A DNA stretch of 64,000 nt from Stomorhina lunata. Lineage: Eukaryota; Arthropoda; Insecta; Diptera; Rhiniidae. Positions within the stretch are counted from its first letter, which is position 1; every line of letters starts with the position of its first letter. The stretch covers positions 127,387,983 through 127,451,982 of the forward strand of contig OW121742.1 of the NCBI GenBank assembly GCA_933228675.1, read 5' to 3'. Of this stretch, positions 34,880-46,833 are shown piece by piece. The notes under the pieces were generated by a model. The model was given only the letters and a program-made list of their open reading frames with translations. It was not told the DNA's origin and did not search any database. The translations under genes were made by a program, and so were the position numbers.

Positions 34880-37560
34880 AAATATTTATACCTTTCACCC
34901 ATTTCTGTGAATTCATTCCTTTAAGCCCCTGAGACTCAATCCCACTTTTGTCGTAACGATTCTTGTGCAATAATATTATTGCAACATTTTATGAGCATAT
35001 TATAACATTAATGCAAGTAAAAGTTTATGATGTTTATGCAAAAGCATTTAAATATTTCTAAAGAATTTTGCAGCGAATCTAAAGCCCTCCCTCGCTTGAC
35101 AGAGAGACAGACTGTCAAAAGCTTAATACAAATTATTATTGCATTTATTATTACAGGAGCAAATTCAAGACCAATTCATTTGCCTGTTAATATTCATATA
35201 CTTTGGCTCTGAAAGTTAAGCAGTTAAAGTCATTAATTCTTGTATTCAGTCGTTTATTTAGTCAGTCAGTCTTTCATTTGAATGAATATTCATTATTTTA
35301 TATTAAAGGTGTTAAATTTTTTGTTTTATTTCCTTTAATGAAATATTATTATAGCTCTAGCTTTTGTTTGTGTTTAATGCAAATAAATGTTAAATTTTAT
35401 GTTTATTAGATTTTTCTGTTTATTGAGTTCAAAATGTTTTGAAATGTCATTTATACTGGGAATTTGTACGGGAGTATTCCCTGGCATTTGGCCACATTAA
35501 TATTAATGTTTATTTAAGGAAATTAAATTTAAGTTTTATGCTTATAAAATACATTAAAAAGAAAAGGATAATTAAATTGAAGGGAGAATGATGGAAAAGT
35601 AATCCTTTATGAAAAGTTCTCAAAGATTAATAAGGGATTTTAAGAATTTTCAAGGAACTTGAAAATAATTATAATATGAAGAGATTCTCCTACAAGTAGG
35701 AAAAGTTCAGACAAAATAAAGCTCTTCATGAAAATTACTTAATCTTACCTAAATCGCTTCTAGAATTATTGTTGTAATATTTATATAATAAATATTGCTT
35801 TCAAAACTTATCACATTTTTTTTGCAAAATTAAATTTAATCAAATTCTTGGTTTAATACTCATTCATTATCGTCTTTCCTGGATTTTGGTTTTATTTTCA
35901 TTTGTGAAATCTTATAACTTCCCAAGTCATTAAGCATTTGCCAGAAGAAATTAACGACAAGTCATAAACCAAAAATTCATAATTCAAACAAAAACTGAAG
36001 AAGTATAATTTCAAATTAAACTAAAGTTATTAAAAGATTTGATGTTTTCCAAAAATTCATAACTCGTTTTAACGAATTCATTAACCGGAGGGAGTTTAAG
36101 TTAAAACAGTCAAGATACGGAAAGACAGACGGACAGACAGACACAATCATGATGAATTTATGAAATTATAATTAAAGTTTTTTTTTGTGAGCAAAAGATA
36201 CGCAAAGAAACCATAAATGAACATTAAACATTCAACATTAAGCGTGGAAATGAACAAAAATGAAAGAAAAAAAAAAACAAATAAAAAGATGGACAATAAA
36301 CTGAATCCTTAAAAAAGGATATTTCTTGTTGGCAGTTGGGAAAAAGTAAAATTATAACGTTACGTATTATAAATTGCAGTCATATAACAAGAAAAGTTGT
36401 TTCTTTCTTTTTAAAACCAAGCAGTCCTTCACACCAATTATAAAAGGAACAGTACTAATATTTAAGCGTTTTAACACCCAGACAACGAAAGCCATCCCCC
36501 TCCATTATTTTAAAAGAAAAACTTGATGAAGATGATGAATTTTAAATAAAATACTTAAATACCTGTAATTTAACTTGTTCAAAAGTTTTTCTTCTTATTC
36601 TAATAACTCCAACGCTACACCCTTTCATTTCTTCAGAGAAATAAACTCCAGTTAATTTCAATACTAACCAGCCAAAGGTTGTAGCTTGTTTTATGTTTTT
36701 TTTTCACGAAAACTTGGGTTTTTTCTTTAGCAATTTGGCAAAAGCATTTTAATTTACATTGACTTCCCAATGGTAAAACAACATCATCTGCTGCTCCGTT
36801 GTTGGCTACAACTGCATAACTTTTCTTTTGGTTAAACTAATCAAAAAGCCATGAAAAACTTTCGCTAAATAAACCAAAAAAATAAAAAAAATAAAACTTT
36901 AGACAAAAGAAACAAAACCTTCAAAATGATGAAAAACTACAACTATTTTATGCGAAAGAGAAAAAAAATTAAAATGAAATTTCCCAAAAGCATGAAATAT
37001 GTTTTCGCTGATGAATACTTAAGCGAAATAATTTACTCAGAAATAAAAAATAAGAAAAACAAGATATAATAAAACAAAACAAAAGAACATTTTTATAAAA
37101 AATAACATAAATAAAAATTCTTCAGGACTTTAGAAAAAATTAAATTAGGAATTTTGAAAACGAACATGAGAGAATTTTTAGACACACTACAATGCACAGT
37201 GGGATGGTTTAAAACTAGAATAAGTCCGTAACATCTAAGTCGTTGGGAGGATTATAACAACATTTTATGTGGATATAGGAGAGGTGTTGGGAAGTTTATG
37301 TTTTGAACCAGAAAAAACTAGATTTTACTGGGGCTGCACAAGCGGACCCCAAAGTAGAGCACCTCAGACTTATTAATCACTTAAAACGATATATAATTGT
37401 CATTTCCCAACCGATTTGAAAAATCATACTATAACAAATATAAAGGTCAAGATCTACAAAAAACATCGTTTTATGCATATGCTATCTCTTTCTGATTTAT
37501 ATATAAACTGATTTTCTTGAGAAGTGTATTAAAAGCTTTACTATGTAAAAAGTTATAAGT
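34880..37560. other. Intergenic, nothing identified
   Basis: No gene or RNA supported. A GACA-type microsatellite lies at about 36123-36142. Confidence 0.5.
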
Positions 37561-37564
37561 GCTT

Positions 37565-37808
37565 AAAGTCAATATTAAAAAAATAAGAGGGTGCTATAGT
37601 CGGTCAAGCCTGACAATAGATACGCTTCACCACTAAGGTCAAAGGTGTTTTTTTTTCTGTATAAAGACAAACATTTTCTCAAAACTTATATATTTAAGCT
37701 GTTTCCGTCATTTGGACTTATATGAGAGCTAGGGTCAAATGTGGACCGATTATCTCGAAAGTTACAAAAATTATGTATGCAAAAAATAAACTCAAAATTC
37801 ATCAAACG
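37565..37808 (-). repeat. Dispersed repeat family R, copy 2 (partial)
   Basis: The reverse complement matches about 1610-1770: GTTTATTTTTTGCATAC, CGAGATAATCGGTCCACATTTGACC, CTCATATAAGTCCAA, GACGGAAACAGCTTAAATAT. It ends where the LINE relic begins. Confidence 0.8.
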
Positions 37809-37810
37809 AG

Positions 37811-38560
37811 TTCAAGATTAATTCAGGGGTACCGCAAGGCTCTGTTCTTTCTCCTACACTATTTCTTATCTTTATAAATGACCTTCTACGTCAAACTTCC
37901 AATTATATCTACTCTTTTGCAGATGATAGTAACATTTGCCATTCATATTCATTCAATCATAGAACAAGCCTTTTAGAGGTTGGCGCTATGAGACAAAACA
38001 TGAATGAATCATTAAGCCGCGATTTAGAAATAGCTTCAGAATGGGGTCGTGCGTGGAAAACTCCATGCTGTATGCTTACACATAAACGCACGGCAAATCA
38101 TGTTACTCCATCTGTGATGTCCGTTGGACAAATCACATTTTTCAAGTGTCGAAAGAAGCATTCAAGTGCCTCGGTTTTCTAAAACGGTGTAAGAGATACT
38201 TCAATTCATCTGATCTCCGTATTATTTACATCACCTATATCCGACCGAACAACTCTCATGTATGGGCCGGTGCTTCAAAGTCTATTTTGGAGCTTCTCAA
38301 CCGAGTACAGGAGAGAGCGAAAGTGCTCATCGGTGACAGTAGGGTATCCAACTCTATTGATTCACTGGAGCACCGTCGCAATGTGGGTTGCGTCACACTG
38401 TTCTATCGTTACTACTTTGGAATGTGCTCTAACGAAATCAGGGAACTCGTTCCCGATACTCGAACGTTCTTACGCAATACACGTCTTTCTGTTAGAGCTC
38501 ATCCCTTCGTAATAGATTGGCCGGTAGACAGAACAACACACTACAGAGAAAGTAGTAATA
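37811..38560 (+). pseudogene. CR1-group LINE relic, RT core to C-terminus
   Basis: Frame 2 is open from 37811 and reads S-G-V-P-Q-G-S-V-L-S-P, then S-F-A-D-D (catalytic motif near 37917), then N-H-R-T-S-L-L-E-V-G-A-M. A frameshift between about 38130 and 38150 moves the reading to frame 1, with F-K-C-L-G-F-L-K-R-C, Y-I-R-P, N-R-V-Q-E-R-A and T-R-T-F-L-R-N-T-R. It is 5'-truncated and lacks the final R-I-W-N segment seen in the copy at 1855-2393. The copies are the same family. Non-functional. Confidence 0.88.
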
Positions 38561-38574
38561 TTTTTACTACTATG

Positions 38575-38790
38575 ACTATGTATACTAGTATACAAGTACC
38601 AGTGTTGGTACTACTTTTAAAACAAGTACTTTTACCTGTATTATTGCAAGTAATTTTACTAGTATTAGTACATGCATTAGTACTACTGTTGGTACAAGCA
38701 ATAATACTAGTATTGATAATACTACTAGTTTTATTTTTATTAGAATTAGTACTAGTACAACTTTTAATGCTAATATAAGTAATATTGGTT
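38575..38790 (+). repeat. Degenerate TACTAGTA / TTAGTAC simple repeat
   Basis: Irregular reiteration of TAGTAC and ACTAGTATTAGTA motifs directly after the LINE relic. Frames through it are Leu/Val-rich by composition only. Confidence 0.75.
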
Positions 38791-38799
38791 TTGAAATTA

Positions 38800-40110
38800 T
38801 CATTAATTTTTTTTATATTATATGTATATTTTTTATATTATAAGTATGTTAATACTAGATTTATACTATATCTAAGTCTTAAATTCCATGTGTAGCGTCC
38901 CCACAAAACACCTGTGCACATTTTGCTTCAGGAGGTAGGAGTTTGCGAATAAAGAAATGAGTTTATTTTAAATATTTCTTTTATCAACCTCACGTAGCTT
39001 TTCAGTGTTGAGCTTCTGTTTTCTTGTATTATTTTTACAGGATGCATTTAATATGCATTTTGTGGAATATTTAATAAAGTTAGTGGTTCTTTGGCAATGT
39101 TGGGTTTATAAATTTAATGCACTTTCGCACAGGATCTGAACACAAACACACAAACAAACCAACAACAGAAGCTGTAACAACCATTTGATGTCTTATTTTA
39201 AAGGTATTAAGTAATAAAAGTCTCTCTAAACTAGTGGAATTACCTGGAATTCTAAAGAAAATAAGTAGTTGTTACATTTTCTTTTTTTTTGTGTGAACTT
39301 TACGACTAAACATGATGAAAAATTTAAAAGTTTTCAATAAATATTTCGAAAAGAAAACACAAGAAAATGAACGTGAACTCGAACTTGTACTTCCAACTGC
39401 TGACAACTTGTTAGATGACGTTGAAAGGTGACGATGGGGAATTACCGAATAAAATTTGATGAATTTCTAAGATAAGAACTATTTTATGGCAGGAGTTTGA
39501 TGATGAATATTTAATTGAATGGAATAAATGTTAATACATTTGCCAAAATTATAGTTTATCTTGAATTTAAGGAAGGAAAAGCTCAAACTGATTTTAAAAC
39601 AAATTATAAATTTTTGAAATCTGAAATTGCAATTAATTTCAAGTTTAAATATCTACTTAAATATTTTTACTTGAATTTAATATCATAAATATTTCTTTTA
39701 AATTTAACAACTTCCAATTAAGAAAAACCCATATAATATAGTCCTTTATAGAAATTCATGTCTGCTGCAGGATAAAGCTATAAAAAATATGATTTATATT
39801 TATTTAATGTATCCCTTGCAGTCCTAGTATGTCTTCATTGTAGGTGTTAATGGCTTTATGAGTGTCCATGAATAGATTGTTCTTTATTTTATGAGGAAAA
39901 AGCAAAAAGTCCTTATTATGACACTTTTGCCAAGGATACTGTTCTATGCATATGAAGAGTTGCTTTTATATAAGCAGGAAAATGACAAATGATTGTAAAG
40001 AGATCCTTTCCAAGAAAGAGTTAGTATAAGAAATTATGCAGAACTAAAAATTATACAAAACTTATGCATACACTTAGGAGTACGAAGGCAGTTTGTAATT
40101 TTTGTAACCT
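38800..40110. other. Intergenic, nothing identified
   Basis: No supported feature. Confidence 0.5.
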
Positions 40111-40114
40111 CTCT

Positions 40115-41170
40115 TGTCAATGTTTTAGTCTATGTCTTAGACTATGCCTTAGTCTATGTCTTAGTCTGTGTCTTAGTCTATGCCTTAGTCTATGTCTTAG
40201 TCTATGTCTTAGTCTATATCTTAGTCTATGTCTTAGTCTATGTCTTAGTCTATGTCTTAGTCTATGTCTTAGTCTATGACTTAGTCTATGTCTTAGTCTA
40301 TGTCTTAGTCTATGTTAAGTCTATGTCTTAGTCTATGTCTTAGTCTGTGTCTTAGTCTATGCCTTAGTCTATGTCTTAGTCTATGTAAAGTCTATGTCTT
40401 AGTCTATGTCTTAGTCTTTGTCTTAGTCTATGTCTTAGTCTGTGTCTTAGTCTATGCCTTAGTCTATGTCTTAGTCTATGTTAGGTCTATGTCTTAGTCT
40501 ATGTCTTAGTCTGTGTCTTAGTCTATGTCTTAGTCTATGTCTTAGTCTATGTCTTAGTCTATGCCTTAGTCTATGTCTTAGTCTATGTCTTAGTCTATAT
40601 CTTAGTCTATGTCTTAGTCTATGTCTTAGTCTATGTCTTAGTCTATGTCTTAGTCTATGTCTTAGTCTATGTCTTAGTCTATGTCTTAGTCTATTTCTTA
40701 CTCTATGTCTTAGTCTATGTCTTAGTCTATGTCTTAGTCTATGTCTTAGTCTATGTCTTAGTCTATGTTAAGTCTATATCTTAGTCTATATCTTAGTTTA
40801 TGTCTTAGTCTATGTCTTAGTCTATGTCTTAGTCTATGTCTTAGTCTATGTCTTAGTCTGTGTCTTAGTCTATGCCTTAGTCTATGTCTTAGTCTATGTT
40901 AAGTCTATGTCTTAGTTTATGTCTTAGTTTATGTCTTAGTTTATGTCTTAGTCTATGTCTTAGTCTATGTCTTAGTCTAAGTCTTAGGCTATGTGTTATA
41001 TATATATATATATGTGTTATATATATATATATATATATATCTGAATCTATATCTCAGTATGTGTCTTAGTATATATCTCAGTCTATGTCTTATTTTATAT
41101 CTCAGTCTATGTCGTAGTCTATATTTAAGTCTATGTCATTGTCTATTTCTTAGTCTAAGTGTTGGTCTAT
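40115..41170 (+). repeat. 12-bp satellite (GTCTTAGTCTAT)n, array B
   Basis: Same unit and orientation as array A, but more varied. A higher-order pattern recurs four times (near 40166, 40345, 40439 and 40857): a TCTGTGTC unit, a TATGCC unit, a consensus unit, then in three of the four a shortened TATGTTAAG-type unit. An AT dinucleotide tract interrupts it at about 40997-41040. Confidence 0.95.
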
Positions 41171-41179
41171 TTGTTTATA

Positions 41180-42785
41180 TCTGAAACTATGGTTTAGGGC
41201 ATAACTTACTTTTGAATCTTCTTTTAGTAGATTTAAGTTTTCAAGAAAATTTTCTAATCATCTTAAAAATTTTCATAAACCCTTTAAACTCTGAATCAAA
41301 ATGTCATTTGTCTCCATTATCCTTAAACAAAAAATTATGAAAACAAATTGTTTTTAAAGGAAGTGTCATGCACATAAAATTAATTTTCCATATATAATAA
41401 GTCTTATATGGTTTTGAACTTGCAACACTTTCTTTTGCCACACTTGCCTCTGCTGACTTTTTAACACAAAAATTAAAAGTAATAGTTAATCTTATGCTGT
41501 CAAAAATTAATTTTATGTTTATTTTTATGAAATTTCTAAATGCTTGAACGCTTACCCCTTTCATTACTTTGAAGGCATTGAAGTAGCAAGTGCCAGGAAT
41601 GGGAGCGTATGAGTATTGAAGATACACAAAAAAAACATACACATTAGTCATATGTGTTCTTGTTAAAAGAAATTATTCAAGGGTTTCATGATATAATTTT
41701 TGTTAAAAATTAATGGTTATTATAAATTAAGCAATCATTGAAGCATGTTTAAATTTAATATATTTGAATTTCAATACTAGTTGACTGTAATCCCTTCAGC
41801 TAAATATCAAAGTTTCTCAGTTTTTTTTAAACAAAGTAATTAATTTTCAAATGTCATTTTAATGTTTAAATTCTAGAAGTTTCTTTTAAATCTCTTCCTT
41901 ATTTCTTATTATAAAAATGTTCAATAGTTCCTCTACAAATGTATTTTTTAGAAATAACACATTAACCTTGATATTTTCCTTGACAATCGTCACACTTGCA
42001 AACAATCCTTGTTGGAAAATGTTACTCTCTCAACTAATTTTCATTATCAAGGACTTTTCTTGTGGCACCAACAATAGTTTTTTTGCTGCTGCTGTTATTT
42101 CCACTTTAAAATACATAAAAGCAATAGTTTTTACTCATGTAACTGCCACCAAAGGATTTAGTTAAGAATCTAAAACATTTTACTACAAATCCATTACAAT
42201 CCCTTGTTATACCAATGAGTTTTTCTATTTCTGTGCTAAATTATGCTAAACCCTAATACTAACCCAGTTTTTTCTTTCACTTGTTTGTGTACATGATTTT
42301 CTCAGCTACAAATGACCTTGACAATGAAAATTTTCTTGCAGCTTGGTTTTCTGCTTAGCAACAATTGTAAGTTCTCTTAGCAACAGCAATTTGCAAGCTT
42401 TAAAACATGGATCCCTAATATCCCTACCATTTTAAAGAAATACAATTGGGGAGTTTAGTTAATAAACGATATAATGAAACAAATATCAAGGTCATTTTAT
42501 AAAATCATTTTAGAATATGACAAGGACATTTAGTTTGCTTACAACAAAACGCGGGTGAAACATATCGAAAGTTATAGTTTGCAAAATTGTATTTCTCACA
42601 CTAGAAAACAATAATGAGAAGTTCTAAGTAGTAGTATTTTAGTGTTTTATAAAACCAGAAACAATGTTTCAAGTTTAAGGATTTTTCCTTTTACTGTTAC
42701 CATTTTAAAATATCGAAAAATATATTTTATTCTATGAAATCTCAAGGATATATATTTTTTACAAAAGTTAAACATTTCATCTTAA
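41180..42785. other. Intergenic spacer between inverted satellite arrays
   Basis: No gene supported; two frames of about 80-115 codons lack any domain. Confidence 0.5.
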
Positions 42786-42788
42786 ACC

Positions 42789-43283
42789 GACTATGGAGTA
42801 GACTATGACATAGACTAAAACATAGACTAAGACATAGACTAAGACATAGACTAAGACATAGACCAAGACATAGACTAAGACATAAACTAAGACATAGACT
42901 ACGACATAGACTTAGACTTAGACTAAGATATAGACTAAGACATAGACTAAGACATAGACTAAGACATAGACTAAGACATAGACTAAGACATAGACTAAGA
43001 CATAGACTAAGACATAGACTAAGACATAGACTAAGACATAGACTAAGACATAGACATAGATTAAGACATAGACTGAGACATAGACTAAGACATAGACTAA
43101 GACATAGACTAAGACATAGACTAAGACATAGACTAAGACATAGACTAAGACATAGACTAAGACATAGACTAAGACATAGACTAAGACATAGACTAAGACA
43201 TAGACTAAGATATAGACTAAGACATAGACTAAGACATAGACTAAGACATAGACTAATACATAGACTAAGACATAGATATAGAC
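42789..43283 (-). repeat. 12-bp satellite, array C (inverted)
   Basis: ATAGACTAAGAC units, the reverse complement of arrays A and B; about 40 copies. It passes directly into the AT minisatellite at 43286. Confidence 0.95.
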
Positions 43284-43285
43284 AT

Positions 43286-44570
43286 TTTTAATAAAAAAAT
43301 TCTCTATAGAAAAATGTTTATCAAAAATTTTTCTATTGAAAAATTTTTGATAAAAAAAAATTTCTATAGAAAAATTTTTGATAAAAAAATTGGATGCAGA
43401 AAAATTTTTGATAAAAAAATTTTCTATAGAAAAATTTTTGATAAAAAAATTTTCTATACAAAATTTTTTGATAAAAAAATTTTCTATAGAAAAATTTTTG
43501 ATAAAAAAATTTTTCTATTAAAAATTTTCTATACTAAAATTTTTGATAAAAAAATTTTCTATAGAAAAATTTTTGATAAAAAATTTTCTATAGAAAAATT
43601 GTTGATAAAAACATTTTCTATTGAAAAATTTTTGATGAAAACATTTTCTATTGAAAAAATTTTGATAAAAAATTTTCTTAAGAAAAATTTTTTATAAAAA
43701 AATTTCTATAGAAAAATTTTTGATAAAAAAATTTCTATAGAAAAATTGTTGTTAAAAACATTTTCTATTGAAAAATTTTGGATAAAAATATTTTCTATTG
43801 AAAAATTTTTGATAAAAAAAATTTTCTATTGAAAAATTTTTGATAAAAAATTTTCTATAGAAAAATTTTTGATAAAAAATTTTCTATAGAAAAAGTTTTG
43901 ATTAAAACATTTTATATTTGAAAAATTTTTGATAAAAATTTTCTATAAATTCTATAATTTCTATAATTCTATAAATTCTATAGAAAAATTTTTTATCAAA
44001 AATTTAAATTTTTTATAGAAAAAATTTTGATAAAAAAAATTTTCTATAGAATAATTTTTGATAAGAAAACTACATATAGACACATTTTTAATAAAAAAAT
44101 TTTTGATATAAAAATTTTCTATAGAAAAAATTTTGATAAAAAAATTTTCGATAGAAAAATTTTTGATAAAAGAATTTTTGATAGAAAAATTTTCTAGGTA
44201 AAAATTTTTGATAAAGAAATTTTTAACAAAAACATTTTTGATAAAAAAATTTTCTAAAATCTAAAATTTTTAATAAATACATTTTCTATAGAAAAATTTT
44301 TAACTATATAAAATTTCTAAAGAAATATTTTTGATAAAAAATTTTCTATAGAAATATTTTTGTAAAAAAATTTTCTATAGAAATATTTTTGATAAAAAAT
44401 TTTTTATAGAAATATTTTTGAGAAAAAAATTTTCTATAGAAAAATTTTTGATAAAAAAATTCCGTATAGAAAAATTTTGATAAACATTTTTTTTTTAGAA
44501 ACATTTTTGATAAAAAAATTTCTATAGAAAAATTTTTGATAAAAAAATTTCAATAGAAAAAAAAAATGGA
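43286..44570 (+). repeat. AT minisatellite (TTTTTGATAAAAAAATTTTCTATAGAAAAA type), block 2
   Basis: About 43 units of roughly 30 bp, same as 32680-34650. Frames of Lys-Ile-Phe-Asp-Lys-Lys repeats through it are not genes. Confidence 0.93.
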
Positions 44571-44619
44571 GTGGATAACTTTATCTTTTTAAAACATCTA
44601 CAACTAAAACTATAAAAAC

Positions 44620-44680
44620 CGGGAACTTTGCCGACGATTTATTTATTCTGTTCTTATTGTGCCGACCTCTGGTTATAATC
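44620..44680 (-). repeat. Dispersed repeat family F, copy 2
   Basis: The reverse complement reads AGGTCGGCACAATAAGAACA and CGTCGGCAAAGTTCCC, matching 11625 and 55190; it borders the AT array on the expected side. Confidence 0.7.
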
Positions 44681-44689
44681 ATATTGGGG

Positions 44690-45680
44690 ATTTTAAACTT
44701 TAACGGTCAAATTATGGCTATTAGGAACAAATATTTTTTAATTGTAAATATTAATCATCATTTGTATAATAATTACAACATTTATTTTAAAAATTTTGTA
44801 TCGAATTTAAAAATTAAATTATTTTTTTTGTTAACGATAAATTTTACATTAATAGTAATAAAATTCCTGCAGTAGCGCAAAAAATTTTTAAAAGCAATTA
44901 CTTTCCGATTTGAAAAGTGGTGAATCCATTCTCAATAGATTCTTTGCTAGTATTAAAATTCAAAGTAGATTTTTCATGAGAATATATCATTTGACTGAGG
45001 TTACTCAGTCTCTTTTTGAATCTAATAATGTTTCCTTTATATCTTGAATACACTTTTAGAGAATATTATAAAATTGTTATAATAATATTCGAAAACTCTT
45101 TAATTTTAAATTCGAAACTAAAAATTTCTCCTCTTTTCATAAGACTCTAGCTCTGAAACCAAACTGAATTGCTATTATAAACTCCCCTTATAGAAAATTG
45201 TAATAAAAGTTTTCTATCACAAGTTCGAAATATTTTATAGGGGTGATTATTTATACTCTCAGTATTACAAGTACCGTTAATTCTATTACAGAGAGCCATT
45301 AAGAGACAGAGAGAGATAACTTATACTCAAATTGAATTCAAAATTTTCTAAAGGTGCTAATGCAATTCTAGTTGGTAATTTCGAGAGTGCTTTAAGTAAA
45401 TCCAAATAAGAGTGTTTGTGTGCGTGTGTGTGTGTCTTCAATTGTGGTGGTTTTGAACTTTTCTTCCTGAGGGTTTCAATGGGAGGGTGAAATATTTTAG
45501 TTCATATTTTCACTACCACACTTTTGTTTTGGGTGAACTTTATGGGTAAATTTGTCGATTTGTTTGAACGCTAGGACTGTTGCTTCCTAGTAAATGTCAA
45601 ATGTTTTTGTGAAAGAGAGTGAGTTAATGGCTTGAAAGTCTTGTCTGTGTGTGAACCATGAAATGCAATTGAAGCAGGAA
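44690..45680. other. Upstream region of grim, no gene
   Basis: Unique-looking DNA without repeats or supported ORFs, the natural place for proximal enhancers of the downstream gene. A GT microsatellite lies at about 45414-45434. Confidence 0.5.
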
Positions 45681-45684
45681 ATTT

Positions 45685-45722
45685 TATAAAATTGTGTGAT
45701 ACAAGGATATGCACAGTCAGTC
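45685..45722 (+). promoter_or_regulatory. Candidate core promoter of grim (TATA + Inr)
   Basis: TATAAA at 45685-45690 and an insect initiator TCAGTC at 45717-45722, placing +1 at A 45719, 34 bases after the first T of the TATA box. The spacing is slightly long but usable. It would give a 5' leader of 334 bases. Confidence 0.5.
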
Positions 45723-45782
45723 TATTACGAACCAAGCACAAGACAACTTATAACCTTGTAGTGAAGGATTTATATTAAGTGA

Positions 45783-45812
45783 ATGAAAATAGAACTCTTG
45801 CAAACGAATTGA
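45783..45812 (+). CDS. Nine-residue uORF in grim leader
   Basis: ATG 45783 to TGA 45812, M-K-I-E-L-L-Q-T-N. It is the only ATG I see in the inferred leader before the grim start. It could damp translation; whether it is in the mature leader depends on the promoter call. Confidence 0.4.
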   Translation: MKIELLQTN

Positions 45813-45857
45813 AAACTTTTGACGTAATATTTTACGTAGTTATTGGAAAAGACGAAA

Positions 45858-45869
45858 TTTGGCGCCAAA
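45858..45869 (+). promoter_or_regulatory. Palindromic E2F consensus site
   Basis: TTTGGCGCCAAA, a perfect palindrome containing the E2F/DP consensus TTTGGCGC on both strands, in otherwise GC-poor DNA 184 bases before the grim ATG. E2F1 is known to activate RHG-family genes in Drosophila; direct binding here is inferred. Confidence 0.6.
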
Positions 45870-46052
45870 AAGTAAAAAGAACTTTTTTAAAGCAAAATTA
45901 AAAATAAAATACACAATTTTTTAAAAATTAAAAAAATTATAAATTAATAACAAATAACTATTAAAAAAATATAAAATAAAATATTGAAAAATATTTCAAT
46001 AATTTTATAAAAAAAAAGACTTTGGAAATTTTTGATAAGAAAGTGCAAAAAA

Positions 46053-46568
46053 ATGGCCATAGCTTACTTTATACCAGATCAGGCTAAATTATTGGCTGGC
46101 CAACGTTCCTCCAGATCTGCAAATAATTCCAATACCAGAACCAGCCCTGAGCAAACTGCCTCTAGATTACCGCCAAACAATCAAACATCAGAAACTGCCC
46201 CCGTTAATAATACAGTTAATAGAGGCTATGGAACCACCATTAATATATCAGTGCCTACTTTCAATAATACAACACAAGAACCTCTAGGATGTTGGGATTT
46301 TCTAACACAAGTCTTTTGTCAGGCCTTGAGATTTTACCATGAATCATCACAATTACAACCGACGGTCATACAAATATCGGTTAACTTTAATTCGCAAACA
46401 GCGGCAACAACTAATACGACAACAGCTACACCTCGAACAACAGCAGACTTGGCGGCAACCACAACAAACAATCCAGCAACAGCGACGGAAACTACAACAT
46501 CATTGTCCTCAAATACAGCGCAGGAAGAAGTAGCCAGGCAGGAACTCAATAAAAAACATAAAAATTAA
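46053..46568 (+). CDS. grim: Grim orthologue, RHG-family pro-apoptotic protein
   Basis: 171 residues, intronless. After Met removal the N-terminus is [10 protein letters not shown], the IAP-binding motif; A-I-A-Y is the Grim version (Reaper has A-V-A-F). This motif docks in BIR domains of DIAP1 and frees caspases. Residues 78-97 ([16 protein letters not shown]) form the GH3/Trp-block helix shared with Reaper, which targets mitochondria and aids IAP degradation. The rest is low-complexity Thr/Asn/Ala, especially 105-155. It is longer than Drosophila Grim (138). ATG 46053 is chosen because it exposes the motif at position 2 and has AAAA before it; the upstream in-frame TTG at 46032 would bury the motif. 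It is the only recognised host gene here. Confidence 0.95.
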
Positions 46569-46773
46569 TTTTCAAAATTTTTGAAAATATTTTTCAAAAT
46601 ATTCTAAAACAACGATAATTTTATTTTTTATTAAAAAAATATTTTTCTTAAAACTCTGCTAGTTAAAGAGATTTAAAATGTGAACGGTTTTGAAAAGAAA
46701 AATAATTGTAATTTTTTTTTTTTATTTTTAAAAAGTTTTGTTTTATTTTTAAAAAGTTTTGTAGCTTTTAGCG

Positions 46774-46797
46774 GCTCAATCAAAGCAAATTGTGATT
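46774..46797 (+). promoter_or_regulatory. miR-2 family target site (K box) in grim 3' UTR
   Basis: The 3' end TGTGAT (46791-46796) matches the miR-2/6/11/13 seed. Upstream, GCTCA and TCAAAGC can pair with the 3' half of miR-2 with one bulged A. In Drosophila, reaper, grim and sickle are established miR-2-family targets, so the site is probably conserved regulation. Confidence 0.8.
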
Positions 46798-46833
46798 CCA
46801 AAAAAGTAAATAGCTTAGAAAAAAATTGTAAAA

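Noticed and set aside
38575..38790. Continuation of the LINE ORF through Leu/Val-rich codons
   Set aside because: Homology to the LINE tail stops near 38560; the remainder is a simple TAGTAC repeat that stays open by chance.
41304..41651. 115-codon - strand ORF
   Set aside because: No domain recognised; composition typical of AT-rich intergenic DNA.
41917..42165. 82-codon ATG ORF
   Set aside because: Phe/Asn/Ser-rich chance frame; no motif or neighbouring signal.
43314..43697. ORF of 127 codons with Lys-Ile-Phe-Asp-Lys-Lys repeats
   Set aside because: Translation of the AT minisatellite; not a gene. The same holds for frames at 33327-33533 and 60831-61092.
46032..46052. Upstream in-frame TTG as grim start
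   Set aside because: Non-ATG, and it would place seven residues before the IAP-binding motif, which must be N-terminal after Met removal.
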